A stretch of DNA of 64,000 nucleotides from Jeotgalicoccus halotolerans (GCF_003387165.1 NZ_QUMW01000010.1:62001-126000), one strand, 5' to 3'; positions 26,309 to 35,932 are shown, counted from the first letter of the stretch. Numbers and translations are program-made. Notes: generated by a model from the letters alone, not told the origin.

Positions 26309-27298
26309 ATGATATATAAATATTTCAACAGAACATTTATTTTTGGTATTTTATTTACTTTTATCGTCGCTGTTTTAAGCATTACGCTCTCAAAGTTACC
26401 GGTTATTTCAAGTATCGGCGCACTGGCAGTAGCACTTGTTATCGGCGTAATTTACAGGCAGACTCTCGGCTATCCTGAAGCTTTACGTCCCGGAATTACA
26501 TTTTCAGCCAAAAAACTTCTGCGTTTTGCTATCGTACTGTACGGTTTTAAACTTAACCTGCAATTAATTATCAGCGATGGCTGGATTATGATTCTTCTAG
26601 GCATCGGTGTCATCGTGTTCAGTTTTACCCTTATGCATATATTGAATAAGTATTTTAAAACTAATTCATCAATTATGTTTCTGCTGGCTGCAGGAACTGG
26701 AATTTGCGGGGCTGCGGCGATATCTGCAGTCAGTTCAATCATCAAGGCGAAAGAAGAAGATACTGCTATCAGTATCGGTTTGATTTCTGTTGTGGGAACA
26801 GTCTTTGCCCTCAGCTATACATTTATCGGCCCATTATTCGATATGAATGATATTACATATGGTGTATGGAGCGGTCTCAGTCTCCATGAAATTGCTCAGG
26901 TTGTACTGGCAGGGGGCAGTGCGAATGACGAGGGTATGGCAATGGCCTTACTTTCTAAATTAAGCAGAGTATTTCTGCTTATTCCTGTAAGTTTTCTGCT
27001 GATGTATTTCGTTTCCAGAAAACAGCATAAGAAAACCGGCGGAAAAGTTGATATTCCTTACTTTCTTTTCTTTTTCGTCCTGATAGCAATCTTAAATACA
27101 TTTATCACAATACCTGAAGGGTTGAGCGCAGTAATTGATCAGCTGACCACTCTGTTCATGGTTATGGCCATGGTTGGTCTCGGTCTCAGTGTTTCACTGC
27201 AATCCATCCGGGAAAAAGCATTAAAGCCGCTTTACGCTTTAGTTATTACATCGATTTTATTATCGGTAATTACATTTTATATTGCATCTATTATTTAA
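26309..27298 (+). CDS. YeiH/UPF0324 family putative sulfate exporter
   Basis: A 329-residue, roughly 10-TM membrane protein of the YeiH (PSE, UPF0324) family. Markers are GFKLNLQLI, GTGICGAAAISAVSSII, SLHEIAQVVLAG and MVGLGLSVSLQSI. The family is annotated as putative sulfate exporters, on thin evidence. The longest frame starts at 26240, but GAGGTG (26296-26301) with 7-nt spacing selects the ATG at 26309, which also gives the usual family N-terminus. It is monocistronic and divergent from the TRAP operon. Confidence 0.88.
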   Translation: MIYKYFNRTFIFGILFTFIVAVLSITLSKLPVISSIGALAVALVIGVIYRQTLGYPEALRPGITFSAKKLLRFAIVLYGFKLNLQLIISDGWIMILLGIGVIVFSFTLMHILNKYFKTNSSIMFLLAAGTGICGAAAISAVSSIIKAKEEDTAISIGLISVVGTVFALSYTFIGPLFDMNDITYGVWSGLSLHEIAQVVLAGGSANDEGMAMALLSKLSRVFLLIPVSFLLMYFVSRKQHKKTGGKVDIPYFLFFFVLIAILNTFITIPEGLSAVIDQLTTLFMVMAMVGLGLSVSLQSIREKALKPLYALVITSILLSVITFYIASII

Positions 27299-27301
27299 AT
27301 A

Positions 27302-27333
27302 AAAAAGGACAGCTGACGTCAGCTGTCCTTTTT
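27302..27333. terminator. Terminator after the YeiH gene
   Basis: A 32-bp perfect palindrome (GGACAGCTGA arms flanked by A and T tracts) starts 4 nt after the stop. It is usable on both strands. Confidence 0.92.
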
Positions 27334-27401
27334 CAGTTCATCTTATAATGTTGTACAGCAAGGAGTGCATCCAGCCCAAGACATTCTAAAATAAAAAATA
27401 A

Positions 27402-27422
27402 CCGCTCTCTTAAAGAGAACGG
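27402..27422 (-). terminator. Terminator of the DASS transporter gene
   Basis: A CCG-TCTCTT stem with one mismatch (27402-27411 with 27413-27422) is followed on the minus strand by TTATTTTTTATTTT, 17 nt past the stop. Confidence 0.75.
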
Positions 27423-27438
27423 CTAATATCCATTTCTT

Positions 27439-28947
27439 TTACAGCAGACCAATCCACTGCCAATATGTCGCAGACAGAAGAATAATAAGCAGATAGCCTC
27501 CGACTGTAAGGAAGATACCGGATTTCAGTAAGTCGTTTACTGTAAAGGTTCCGGTTCCGTAAGCAAGCATATTTTGCGGTGCACTTACCGGCAGAAGGAA
27601 TCCGAAACAAATAACAAATTGCTGAACCAGTACAAAACCAAGTGATGCATCCCCCATATTCAGCGTAGTTGTTAACGCGATAAATACCGGGATCAGCGCA
27701 GATGCAAGTGAAGTTGCACTCGCAAATCCGAGGTGAATAATAATGTTAAATACAGAAACAAGCGCAATGACTGCAACCAGCGGGAATGCATCGAGCCCCA
27801 TCGCACCGAATGTTACATCGGATAACCATTGTGCTGCACCTGTTCGTAGCAGAACGGTACCGAGTGATATCCCAATCGCAAATACGATAATTGTTCCCCA
27901 GTTAATTGTGCCTTCCACTTCTTTCCAGGTAAACACACCGACTTTAGGCGACAGCATAAGTGCAAGAGCAATTAACGTAACTGAAGATGAATCAAACGGA
28001 TGCAATATACCTTCTGTAGCCCAAAAGATGAGCAGCAGCGTAGCGATTATAATTAAGCGCCATTCTATAGGTTTAATCGGGCCGAGTTCCGCAAGTTCTT
28101 TATCAATAAGCTCCCGGCCGCCGCTGATTTCATCAGTTTCGGCTTTAAAGAAACGTGTCATTACAAAGTAAAGAAGTATACTCATTATAATTGAAAACGG
28201 CGCTGCATAGATAAACCAGTCAATCCACGATACATCCTCGCCCATCGCTTCGTTAATAAATCCGACGGCTACGAGGTTTTGTGCTGCGGCAGTTTTGATG
28301 CCGACGTTCCAAATTGATACTGCCTGTACAGCAGTAACAATTAATAAGGTAGCAAGTTTACTATCTTTCGACATACCGAAGGCTGCGACCATACCTATTA
28401 AAATCGGTATGATTGCACCTGCTCTTGCCGTTGCTGACGGGACGAAAAAGGCCAGTAAAATCGAGACCAGAATCGTTCCCAATACAATCGCATTCGTTTT
28501 ATTTCCAACAATTCTCAATACGTAGAGAGCGAGACGCTTATGCAGATTGGTAATCTGCATGGCACTGGCAAGAAAAAGGGCTGCTGCGACGAGTGCCAAT
28601 GCCGAGCTTGAGAAACCTGAAAAAGCTAACGACAGGGCATTTCTTGTACCAAATTGTTCTGTGCCGTCAGGCACATCAAGTGCGGCGCCAATATCATTTG
28701 CAGGCACCGGTGACAGCCCGAGTAAAATAATAAGCAAACCGACAATCATTACTGCAGAGACCGGGTATTTAACAGCCTCTGTTACCCACATGATTACCGC
28801 GAATGCCAGAACTGACAGTGCTCTGAGTCCGATGACCCCGAGTGCTTCCGGAGCAGGTAAAAAGTTAATGATTACTAAAACTAAGAAAGCAACGATAATC
28901 CAGACTGGCTTATAACCCTTCTTTTCTTTTTCCTTCTTGTCTGCCAT
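27439..28947 (-). CDS. DASS (SLC13) family anion symporter
   Basis: A 502-residue membrane protein of the divalent anion:Na+ symporter family, which moves dicarboxylates, citrate or sulfate. It resembles the CitT/YflS branch (FFVPSATARAGAIIPI; GYGTG-like AYGTGTFTVND near the C-terminus). The first signature is S-A-T rather than the usual S-N-T, and the second is SAPQN. These serine-centred loops bind Na+ and substrate carboxylate in characterised members, so specificity may be altered. It is monocistronic. Confidence 0.88.
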   Translation of the reverse strand: MADKKEKEKKGYKPVWIIVAFLVLVIINFLPAPEALGVIGLRALSVLAFAVIMWVTEAVKYPVSAVMIVGLLIILLGLSPVPANDIGAALDVPDGTEQFGTRNALSLAFSGFSSSALALVAAALFLASAMQITNLHKRLALYVLRIVGNKTNAIVLGTILVSILLAFFVPSATARAGAIIPILIGMVAAFGMSKDSKLATLLIVTAVQAVSIWNVGIKTAAAQNLVAVGFINEAMGEDVSWIDWFIYAAPFSIIMSILLYFVMTRFFKAETDEISGGRELIDKELAELGPIKPIEWRLIIIATLLLIFWATEGILHPFDSSSVTLIALALMLSPKVGVFTWKEVEGTINWGTIIVFAIGISLGTVLLRTGAAQWLSDVTFGAMGLDAFPLVAVIALVSVFNIIIHLGFASATSLASALIPVFIALTTTLNMGDASLGFVLVQQFVICFGFLLPVSAPQNMLAYGTGTFTVNDLLKSGIFLTVGGYLLIILLSATYWQWIGLL

Positions 28948-29140
28948 TAGACAATCTCTCCTTTAATATCTCTTTGGATTTACTACTAATATAACATGAT
29001 TTACTTCTCATTACCCTTTATCGTTTAATATGTCACAATACTTTCAAAGTCTTGAATTTTTTTATTTTTCTGCACATAAATTTTTGCATTAAGTGAATCT
29101 GAAATATATTATTGTATTAATACTATTCATTTTATAAAAA
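28948..29140. other. Intergenic region with no gene seen
   Basis: The gap of 275 nt between two minus-strand transporter genes is AT-rich. Apart from the terminator at its left end (29141-29182) I see no coding frame or structured RNA. It should contain the promoter of the DASS gene. Confidence 0.4.
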
Positions 29141-29182
29141 AAATGGCTTGGAAGTCTTAAAATCAAGATTTCCAAGCCATTT
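29141..29182 (-). terminator. Terminator of the PTS-IIC-like gene
   Basis: A perfect 12-bp stem (29141-29152 with 29171-29182) and a TTTTTT-like tract on the minus strand lie 41 nt after the stop. Confidence 0.9.
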
Positions 29183-29222
29183 CTCTTATTGTCCTCAAGC
29201 TTTTGTTCCAGCCTTCTTATAA

Positions 29223-30251
29223 TTAATCGTTAAGCACTTCACTGTTATAAATTTTAGTATTTCTGAATACATAAGAACCTGCTACTGCAATAAGGAATGA
29301 GATCACTGCACATATTGCTGCATATGTTAAAACCTGTGCTGCAGGATTATAACCGAACATTACCAGCAATCCGGGCACCGGTGCTGCTGTACCGGGAGCA
29401 TCATTTACCATTCCCGACATCGCAATAACCATCCCCGATAAACCGCCGCCTATAAAGTTAGTCACGTACATAGGTATAGGATTTGCAGTAATCAGATCTG
29501 CTTTCGAAAGCGGCTCGATTGCTACTGAAATAATCGATTTTAAATCTCCTATTTTAAGTTTATAGAACAACCATGCGTTTGCCGGCGAAGAAGCAAAGGC
29601 GGATAAGGCAGCTACTGCCATCGGCACGCCTGTCAGGCCGAGCAGAGCAGTTAATGCCATGGAGCTGAGCGGCGAAATACCGACTACTGTAACAATGCCC
29701 CCAAGCATCAGCCCCATGAGCAGTGGACTTGTATCGGTAGCAGTCTGAATAATCGTTCCTATTTCAAGCAGTGAGTTGTCTATAAGCGGTGTAATAAATA
29801 AACCCAGCAGACGGATAACCGGCAAAGCGATTAAAATTACAATGATAAAATCGAGCCCTTTAGGAATAACCCGCTGCAGCCAGAGTACTCCAAATGATAC
29901 AATATATGCTGCAAACAACCCCGGAATCAGTCCCATATCACCAAAACCTGCAGCCAGAATTGCAGAGTTTACGGGATTAACTTTCATAGCCAGACAGACG
30001 AGCATAACTACTATCGTGCCATCCAAACTCCCTGCCACTGTTCCAGCAGTCTGGAAAAACTCGAGGTCAAAAAGGTCTCCGATAACAAATGCATTTAAAG
30101 CTTCAACCAAATATGTAGCGATTGCAGCACCTGCAAAAGCACCCATAACTTTTGAACCGTAAGGTGCAAAGTGAGTAAACAAAGTGAAAAATAGTAAAAT
30201 AACCAGAAGAAGACCAATGCCTATCAGCTCGTTAATTGTCAAAACCCCCAA
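29223..30251 (-). CDS. Orphan PTS EIIC-like membrane protein (PF13303, PfoR-like)
   Basis: A 342-residue membrane protein of the PTS_EIIC_2 type, sometimes named PfoR. It has about 8-9 hydrophobic segments and the blocks AAGFGDMGLIPGLFAAY, VVGISPLSSMALTALLGLTG and PANAWLFYKLKIGD. No EIIA or EIIB domain or gene accompanies it, so sugar phosphorylation through it is unproven. The start is uncertain: TTG at 30251 is the longest, TTG at 30242 is closer to GGGGG, and neither has ideal spacing. It is monocistronic. Confidence 0.82.
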   Translation of the reverse strand: MGVLTINELIGIGLLLVILLFFTLFTHFAPYGSKVMGAFAGAAIATYLVEALNAFVIGDLFDLEFFQTAGTVAGSLDGTIVVMLVCLAMKVNPVNSAILAAGFGDMGLIPGLFAAYIVSFGVLWLQRVIPKGLDFIIVILIALPVIRLLGLFITPLIDNSLLEIGTIIQTATDTSPLLMGLMLGGIVTVVGISPLSSMALTALLGLTGVPMAVAALSAFASSPANAWLFYKLKIGDLKSIISVAIEPLSKADLITANPIPMYVTNFIGGGLSGMVIAMSGMVNDAPGTAAPVPGLLVMFGYNPAAQVLTYAAICAVISFLIAVAGSYVFRNTKIYNSEVLND

Positions 30252-30432
30252 ATATTTATATATAATGGTGTATTTTTTGAAAAGCCTTTCAGGAAATTAC
30301 AATGAAATTAAGTTACCATACGAAAAATTTTTAGTCAATTTTAATTATTGCAATTTTATGTTTATCCTTATGTTAAAGTGGTCATATAATTAATAATTGT
30401 CTATTTTAAAAATTATTTTCAGGAGGCAAAAT

Positions 30433-30780
30433 ATGCTGAAATATCTCGTTAATTTATATGTAGGTTCTAAAGTATTTGAAGGCGGTCTCGACAAGATTAA
30501 AGCTGAAGGAAATCTCGGCGAAGATTTTGAATCGGAATTCAATGTCAACAAAGACCAGATGAAAATCGCCGGCTATTTTGAAGCTGTCGGTTCAATTTTC
30601 CTTTTCCTGTCGTTCCTCGGAAAAACTTTTACACGTATCGGAACGTTCCTAATTAACACTGTCCTCGGTGTCGCTATCTTAAAACATCTGAAAGCGGGTC
30701 ACGGTTATGAGGGAAGTAAAAAAGCACTCGGACTGTTCGGTCTGAACACGTTGAGTTTCCTTTCAACATTCCGTAAATAA
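30433..30780 (+). CDS. Small membrane protein, DoxX-like, unknown function
   Basis: A 115-residue protein with two or three hydrophobic helices (AVGSIFLFLSFLGKTF, IGTFLINTVLGVAIL) and basic ends. The size and GYFEAVGSIFLFLS motif recall the DoxX-like small membrane protein group. No specific function can be given. AGGAGG at 30421-30426 with 6-nt spacing sets the ATG at 30433, although the frame is open to 30397. A hairpin terminator follows. Confidence 0.75.
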   Translation: MLKYLVNLYVGSKVFEGGLDKIKAEGNLGEDFESEFNVNKDQMKIAGYFEAVGSIFLFLSFLGKTFTRIGTFLINTVLGVAILKHLKAGHGYEGSKKALGLFGLNTLSFLSTFRK

Positions 30781-30788
30781 ACAGTCAG

Positions 30789-30813
30789 CCTGAAGATTTT
30801 CTTCAGGTTTTTT
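30789..30813 (+). terminator. Terminator after the DoxX-like gene
   Basis: CCTGAAG/CTTCAGG (30789-30795, 30801-30807) is followed by TTTTTT, 9 nt past the stop. Confidence 0.9.
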
Positions 30814-30894
30814 ATATGCTTTTTGTTTCAAAAAGTACAGTATTGGATATATATATAACTATTACAGATATAAACAAATTAGGAGGATTCCACT

Positions 30895-32322
30895 TTGATT
30901 AAATATAATCAGCAATTTATAAATGGTGAATGGACAGACAGCGCAAGCAGTAAAACTATAGAAGTTATTAATCCGGCTACAGAAGATGTATTTGCGACTG
31001 TCGCTGCAGGGAACTCAGAAGATGTAGACAAAGCAGTCGCTGCCGCACACAGCGTTTATCTGAAATTCCGCAATACTCCTGTAAAAGAACGCAAGGAAAT
31101 GCTAGAGCGCATTGCAGATGAATATGAGAAACGGAAAGATGATTTGATAGAAACTATTACAAACGAACTGGGTTCGCCGCTCTCAGTGTCTGAGAAGTCC
31201 CACTATAACGCTGGGTTAAATCATTTCAGAACTGCTGCAGAAACACTCGATACATTTGAGTTTGAAGAACAGCGGGACGATGCACTCATTGTGAAGGAAA
31301 GTATCGGGGTGGCCGGTTTAATTACACCGTGGAACTTCCCGACCAATCAGACCGCCTTAAAATTATCAGCGGCCTTCGCAGCTGGTTCTCCGGTAGTTTT
31401 AAAACCAAGTGAAGAGACGCCGGTTACCGCATGTATTTTAGCAGAGATTTTCCAGGCAGCCGGCGTGCCTAAAGGAGTTTTTAATCTCGTAAACGGCGAT
31501 GGTGAAAACGTTGGCACACCGCTCAGTGAACATCCCGATGTCCGCATGATGTCATTTACCGGTTCTGGACGGGCAGGCAAAAGTATTATGGAAAAAGCAG
31601 CAGCTGACTTTAAAAAAGTAGCCCTGGAACTCGGCGGTAAATCTCCTTTAATCGTACTGGATGATGCAGATTTGGATGATGCTGCAGCTTCTGCGGTAAA
31701 CAGAGTAGTGAGAAATACCGGTCAGGTATGTACAGCGGGCACCCGCACACTCATACCGGCAGAACAGAAAGATAAGTTTTTAAAGAAACTGAAAAAGAAA
31801 ATCAGCACTGTAAAAGTCGGTGATCCAAGAGCAGAAGGCATAGAAGTCGGTCCGCTTATCAGCAAAAAACAGTTCGACCGCGTACAGAGTTATATTGAAA
31901 AAGGACAGGAAGAAGGCGCAACACTGTATCACGGCGGTACAGGGAAACCAGAAGGTCTCGATACAGGATATTTCGTTAAACCGACGATATTTACCGAAGT
32001 TGATAACAGTATGACTATTGCTCAGGAAGAAATTTTCGGTCCTGTAATGAGCGTCATTACTTATAACGATTTAGAAGAAGCAATCCGCATAGCCAATGAC
32101 ACTGTTTACGGACTTGCAGGTTATGTTGTCGGCAAGAACAAAGAAAAACTTCAGTATGTTGCACGTTCCATCGAAGCCGGCACAATCAGTATTAATGATT
32201 GCGGAGGCCCGAGCACTTTACCATTCGGCGGCTATAAGCAGTCAGGCATAGGACGTGAATGGGGCGATTACGGCATAGAAGAATTTTTAGAAGTAAAATC
32301 TATTAAAGGTTATTTTTCATAA
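30895..32322 (+). CDS. NAD(P)+-dependent aldehyde dehydrogenase
   Basis: A 475-residue ALDH-superfamily enzyme that oxidises an aldehyde to its acid. Visible are the oxyanion Asn in TPWNFPT (about 146), the nucleotide-binding [10 protein letters not shown], the general base Glu245 in LELGGKSP, the nucleophile Cys279 in NTGQVCTAG, and [10 protein letters not shown] near the C-terminus. It resembles the staphylococcal AldA-type generalist enzymes. The start is TTG at 30895 behind AGGAGG with 8-nt spacing. It is monocistronic and the substrate is unknown. Confidence 0.93.
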   Translation: MIKYNQQFINGEWTDSASSKTIEVINPATEDVFATVAAGNSEDVDKAVAAAHSVYLKFRNTPVKERKEMLERIADEYEKRKDDLIETITNELGSPLSVSEKSHYNAGLNHFRTAAETLDTFEFEEQRDDALIVKESIGVAGLITPWNFPTNQTALKLSAAFAAGSPVVLKPSEETPVTACILAEIFQAAGVPKGVFNLVNGDGENVGTPLSEHPDVRMMSFTGSGRAGKSIMEKAAADFKKVALELGGKSPLIVLDDADLDDAAASAVNRVVRNTGQVCTAGTRTLIPAEQKDKFLKKLKKKISTVKVGDPRAEGIEVGPLISKKQFDRVQSYIEKGQEEGATLYHGGTGKPEGLDTGYFVKPTIFTEVDNSMTIAQEEIFGPVMSVITYNDLEEAIRIANDTVYGLAGYVVGKNKEKLQYVARSIEAGTISINDCGGPSTLPFGGYKQSGIGREWGDYGIEEFLEVKSIKGYFS

Positions 32323-32325
32323 AAT

Positions 32326-32353
32326 AAAAAAACGCCCATAAGGGCGTTTTTTT
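32326..32353. terminator. Bidirectional terminator between ALDH and MFS genes
   Basis: CGCCC/GGGCG arms (32333-32337, 32342-32346) extended by A and T runs on each side; it overlaps the stop of the convergent MFS gene. Confidence 0.88.
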
Positions 32354-33551
32354 ATTTGAAATGCCATATTCTCCGTTTCAGCAAATACAAAAACAGCATG
32401 AACAAAATCAGACATAACGTTAAAAATCCAATGTTCATCATTGAAACCCCAAGCCAGCCACCCTGCATCCAGAATACCCCCGCAAGGGTCCCCCCTACAC
32501 TAGAACCAGTATAATAAAAAAACAGGTAGAGTGATGATGCCTGGGCTTTATTGCTGTGTGCAATATTCCCGACCCAGCCGCTCGTGAGCGAATGTGCGAT
32601 AAAGAATCCGAACGTAAACAATATCAGTCCGGCAATAATCATCCATACAGATGGCAGGAGCACTGTAACAAGCCCTGTAATCGCAACAATAATCCCCGCA
32701 TAAAGCATAACTACTTTACCAAACCTGTAAACAAGATTTCCTGAAAACATCGAACTTAAAACACCCGCGAGAAAAATCAGATAAATCCAGCTGACCAGGG
32801 TCTGGCTGATATTATAATCTTCTATCAGCACGAATGAAACATAGTTATAAAGAGAAACATTTGTTCCGAGAAGCAGAAAACCCATTATAAATAAAATAAG
32901 CAGCAGCGGGTTTCTAATGTGGCCGGTCAGTGATTTAAGAAGTTCTTTAACATTGAAATCTCTCTTCACGAAATGCTTGGAAGGAGACAATGCATACCAG
33001 AAAATAAATGCTGCAAACAGACCGACTGCACCGACGCCAATCAGACCATACTGCCATCCCCATAATCCTGCTGTTACACCTGAAAAAACACGGCCAAATA
33101 CTGCACCAAGAGCATTTCCGCTTATGTATAATCCCATCGCGCCCGGGAGGCTCCGGGGATGAATTTCTTCTCCAAGATAGGCCATCGCAATAGAAGGCAG
33201 GCCGGCAAGCGCCACCCCCTGCACTGCCCGCATAACAATTAATGAGCTGAATGTCGGACTGAAGGCAGTAAGTATGCATAGGACCGAAGCAGCCAGCATT
33301 GATGCTATCATAATATTTTTACGTCCTACTGCTTCTGAAATAGAACCGAAAGTCAGCATGCTGACTGCGAGAGTAAATGTTGTTACGGAAAGCGAGAAAC
33401 TTGCAGCTGTCGGAGTGACACCATAGTAAGCAGTTAAATCAGGCAGAATCGGCTGTACTACATAGAGTATCGCAAATGTATTAAAGCCTGCGGCGAAAAA
33501 AGCGAGTGCTGTCTGTTTATAACTTTTAGTTCCCCGTTCTATAAAATCCAT
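32352..33551 (-). CDS. MFS transporter, YnfM-like DHA1 family
   Basis: A roughly 399-residue, 12-TM major facilitator. The loop 2-3 motif appears as GSISEAVGRKNIMIAS and the TM4 region as MRAVQGVALAGLPSIAMAYL. It most resembles YnfM/AraJ-type putative drug or metabolite exporters. The ATG at 33557 directly follows GGGGG; the in-frame ATG two codons later (33551) has better spacing and is used. A GNAT gene lies 18-24 nt upstream and may be co-transcribed. Confidence 0.88.
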   Translation of the reverse strand: MDFIERGTKSYKQTALAFFAAGFNTFAILYVVQPILPDLTAYYGVTPTAASFSLSVTTFTLAVSMLTFGSISEAVGRKNIMIASMLAASVLCILTAFSPTFSSLIVMRAVQGVALAGLPSIAMAYLGEEIHPRSLPGAMGLYISGNALGAVFGRVFSGVTAGLWGWQYGLIGVGAVGLFAAFIFWYALSPSKHFVKRDFNVKELLKSLTGHIRNPLLLILFIMGFLLLGTNVSLYNYVSFVLIEDYNISQTLVSWIYLIFLAGVLSSMFSGNLVYRFGKVVMLYAGIIVAITGLVTVLLPSVWMIIAGLILFTFGFFIAHSLTSGWVGNIAHSNKAQASSLYLFFYYTGSSVGGTLAGVFWMQGGWLGVSMMNIGFLTLCLILFMLFLYLLKRRIWHFK

Positions 33552-33575
33552 TTCCATCCCCCGTTAAACTTTTAA

Positions 33576-34088
33576 TTACGATTTGTAAACAGTCTGATCG
33601 AGCCAGTCTTTAATTTCTTCAAGCGTACTGTTATCGAGCGGCTCCGGATATGTCATCATGACGAGCGGGACAGTATCGTAGCCTACATTAATTACAGGCT
33701 GAATATAACTGTAAGAGGATAAATGAAAACCATTTCTCTCATAAAATTTTACGCGTCGTCTCTGTATTTCATCTTCAGGCGGTTCCACTTCGAGGACAAC
33801 AGGTTTACTGCTCATATCGGTATATGCCTGAAGCGTTTTTGAACCGAGACCTCGCGAACGATGTTTTTCATTCACTGCGAGGTGTTCTAAGAAGCGGTAT
33901 TTTGCATTGGTCCATTCTGCAAAGAACGCCAGTATTTCGCCATTTTCGCGCAATATATAAACGTTATAATCCGGCTTATCCAGCAGCATCTGCTGTCTTT
34001 TAAAATTTCTTATTTCCGACGGCGGAAATGAATCCGTCATCAATGTATATAATTGTTCAAACTCATCTTTCTCTAGTTGTTCCAGCAT
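33576..34088 (-). CDS. GNAT family N-acetyltransferase
   Basis: A 170-residue GCN5-related acetyltransferase. The acetyl-CoA motif A is EHLAVNEKHRSRGLGSKTL (the R-x-x-G-x-G pattern), followed by VLEVEPPEDE and a C-terminal KFYERNGFHL strand-helix. The substrate is unknown. The frame is open to 34106, but AAGGA with 9-nt spacing selects the ATG at 34088. It lies just upstream of the MFS gene and after the MarR gene's terminator. Confidence 0.88.
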   Translation of the reverse strand: MLEQLEKDEFEQLYTLMTDSFPPSEIRNFKRQQMLLDKPDYNVYILRENGEILAFFAEWTNAKYRFLEHLAVNEKHRSRGLGSKTLQAYTDMSSKPVVLEVEPPEDEIQRRRVKFYERNGFHLSSYSYIQPVINVGYDTVPLVMMTYPEPLDNSTLEEIKDWLDQTVYKS

Positions 34089-34150
34089 AATCACACATTC
34101 CTTCATTTTAATATTATTATTACTATAGAACAGTTTGGAATATAAAAAAA

Positions 34151-34172
34151 GCGGTACACGTTTGTGTACCGC
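34151..34172 (-). terminator. Terminator of the MarR gene
   Basis: A perfect 9-bp stem (34151-34159, 34164-34172) with a 4-nt loop is followed by a T run on the minus strand, 18 nt after the stop. Confidence 0.92.
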
Positions 34173-34190
34173 TCGAATAACCCCGTATTT

Positions 34191-34628
34191 TTAATTACTG
34201 CTGTGCGCACTGGCACTGATTTTTTTCAGCATCTCTCTGAAAGCACTCAGCTCTTCGTCACTTAAGGCAGTAAACAAACCTGCAAGAAGTTCGCTGTGTG
34301 CAGGGAAAATCCGTGCAATCAGGCTTTCTCCTTCTTCAGTCAATGCCGCTTTCATACTGCGTCTGTCATTCTCATCACGTTTCCGGATTATATAGCCTTT
34401 TTGCTGCAGCTTATCCAGTATATAAGTCGTACTTGAATTTGCAATCAATATCCGTTCCTGAATGCGGTTAATCGGCTGGGGACCTTTATTATATAAAAGT
34501 TCCAGGACTGCAAACTCGCTGATATTCAGTCCGTACTGCTGTGCATCATTCTTTACCAGCTTCTCCAAAATATCATTTGTTCTTTTAATACCGACAAATG
34601 CTTTTAAACTTTCTTCCATTCTCGTCAT
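34191..34628 (-). CDS. MarR family transcriptional regulator
   Basis: A 145-residue winged-helix regulator. NISEFAVLELLYNKGPQPIN and NSSTTYILDKLQQKGYIIRK form the helix-turn-helix, and RDENDRRSMKAALTEEGESL is the MarR wing signature. The frame is open to 34721, but GAGGAG with 6-nt spacing gives the ATG at 34628 and the normal family length. It follows a broken lipoprotein gene and precedes a GNAT and an MFS exporter gene, which are possible targets. Confidence 0.9.
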   Translation of the reverse strand: MTRMEESLKAFVGIKRTNDILEKLVKNDAQQYGLNISEFAVLELLYNKGPQPINRIQERILIANSSTTYILDKLQQKGYIIRKRDENDRRSMKAALTEEGESLIARIFPAHSELLAGLFTALSDEELSAFREMLKKISASAHSSN

Positions 34629-34721
34629 GATATTACTCCTCAGGGGCTTCAAATCCATCAAATTATATAACTTATCAACATCTCTGTCAACGAATGTACT
34701 AGTCTTCAAAATAATCATCAT

Positions 34722-35029
34722 CTATTTCGAGCCATATAATTTATCAACGATACCCTTGAAAACATTTACTGTAATCAAGGCGCCCTCATCTTCATCGTAT
34801 TCAACATCTGTAACTGTCCCCTCGAATTCTTTAAGTGCTTTGTCCACCGCTTCCTAGGCTGTTGTACCTAATTCTTTTCAGCGTTGTCTCTGACTGTGAC
34901 TGAGCCGTTACTTTCTTCAGTTTCCCATTCCATATCATCGGCACTTGCCGTTGTATTTGCACCGCATGCTCCTAAAACAAAGACTGATGCCAGTACGCCG
35001 CCAGCTAAAAGATTCTTATTCAATTTCAT
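34722..35029 (-). pseudogene. Broken PepSY-like lipoprotein gene (frameshift plus stop)
   Basis: The ATG at 35029 (behind GGAGG) opens a 53-codon frame encoding a lipoprotein signal with lipobox VLGACG and a short acidic region, ending at TAG 34868-34870. The same strand continues as coding-like sequence in another frame. From an A run near 34875 it would read ELGTTA, then a TAG at 34854-34856, then EAVDKALKEFEGTVTDVEYD and on to a stop at 34722. That tail resembles small PepSY-type lipoproteins. Adding one A and changing TAG to a Lys codon would restore a protein of about 102 residues. Two lesions argue for decay rather than one sequencing error. A short secreted lipoprotein may still be made. 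Confidence 0.72.
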
Positions 35030-35158
35030 GTCAATCATCCTCCAAAATTTTTTCCGCTGCATTTGTGCGGTATGTTTCATTTGTTACTTACAGAATATCC
35101 GCCCTCGGCTAAGGGAGAGTTAAACAATAGTTAAAGGATGATTAAAAAGAAAGAATCT

Positions 35159-35932
35159 TCATTTTAACTGCTGCAGGAGGTCAAGCGCTTCGTCCTGCTC
35201 AAGCTTCTTCAGCGTTCGGAGGGCTCTTCTTACAATGAAAGGAGATGTTTCACTAATATTTTCTTTAAGAAAATCTATCACTTCTTCAGGATGGTATTTA
35301 GATATATCATTTAGATGATTCGCCACCGATTTTTCAACGTATCTCGACGGATCATTCAGAAATGGCTGCAGCAGTCTGAAGTTTTCCTGTATATCATCTC
35401 TTAAAAAAGGAAGTTTTTTTGCCCACGGCAGACGGGGCCTTGTACCTTCTGTCACCAGCCTTCTTAAATGAGCGTTCTCACTTTCTCCCCAAACTTTGAA
35501 TACTACTTCAACTTTATCGTAATCTTTTCTTATAAAAGGACGGATGGCAAATTCTGCTGTATCGCGTTTCGTAATTTCCTCTATCGCTTTCATTGACTGG
35601 TCAAAATAATCGAGTCCGTATGTTTCAATAAACTTTGACAATGCCCTGTAGTAATACATTTCTTCAAACGGAAAGTAAAATTTATCATTTTCGAGACCGA
35701 GTACTCCTATAATAATCTCTGTTGCTTCGATATAATCATCCGGAAGATAATACTTAAGCTGTTTTGAGAATACTTCAATTCTTTCAGACATGCGTCCGCC
35801 TTCAATTTCCATTACTGTTTCTTTAATAAAACTGTCACTGTCAAAATCCGGATAGACGCGGCCGATATCCTCGGCATAATGTTTCGCAAGATCTTCATCA
35901 AAATAATCTTTCATCAGTTTTCGTCGGTTCAT
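35159..35932 (-). CDS. AlkD-like DNA alkylation repair protein
   Basis: A 257-residue all-helical protein of the DNA alkylation repair (AlkD/HEAT-like) family. Tandem helix pairs such as FAIRPFIRKDYDKVEVVFKV and NPSRYVEKSVANHLNDISKY are typical. Characterised members excise alkylated purines by gripping the DNA backbone; this is a divergent member, so activity is inferred. The frame opens at 35977, but that overlaps the upstream gene's terminator; GAGGTG selects the ATG at 35932. Confidence 0.83.
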   Translation of the reverse strand: MNRRKLMKDYFDEDLAKHYAEDIGRVYPDFDSDSFIKETVMEIEGGRMSERIEVFSKQLKYYLPDDYIEATEIIIGVLGLENDKFYFPFEEMYYYRALSKFIETYGLDYFDQSMKAIEEITKRDTAEFAIRPFIRKDYDKVEVVFKVWGESENAHLRRLVTEGTRPRLPWAKKLPFLRDDIQENFRLLQPFLNDPSRYVEKSVANHLNDISKYHPEEVIDFLKENISETSPFIVRRALRTLKKLEQDEALDLLQQLK

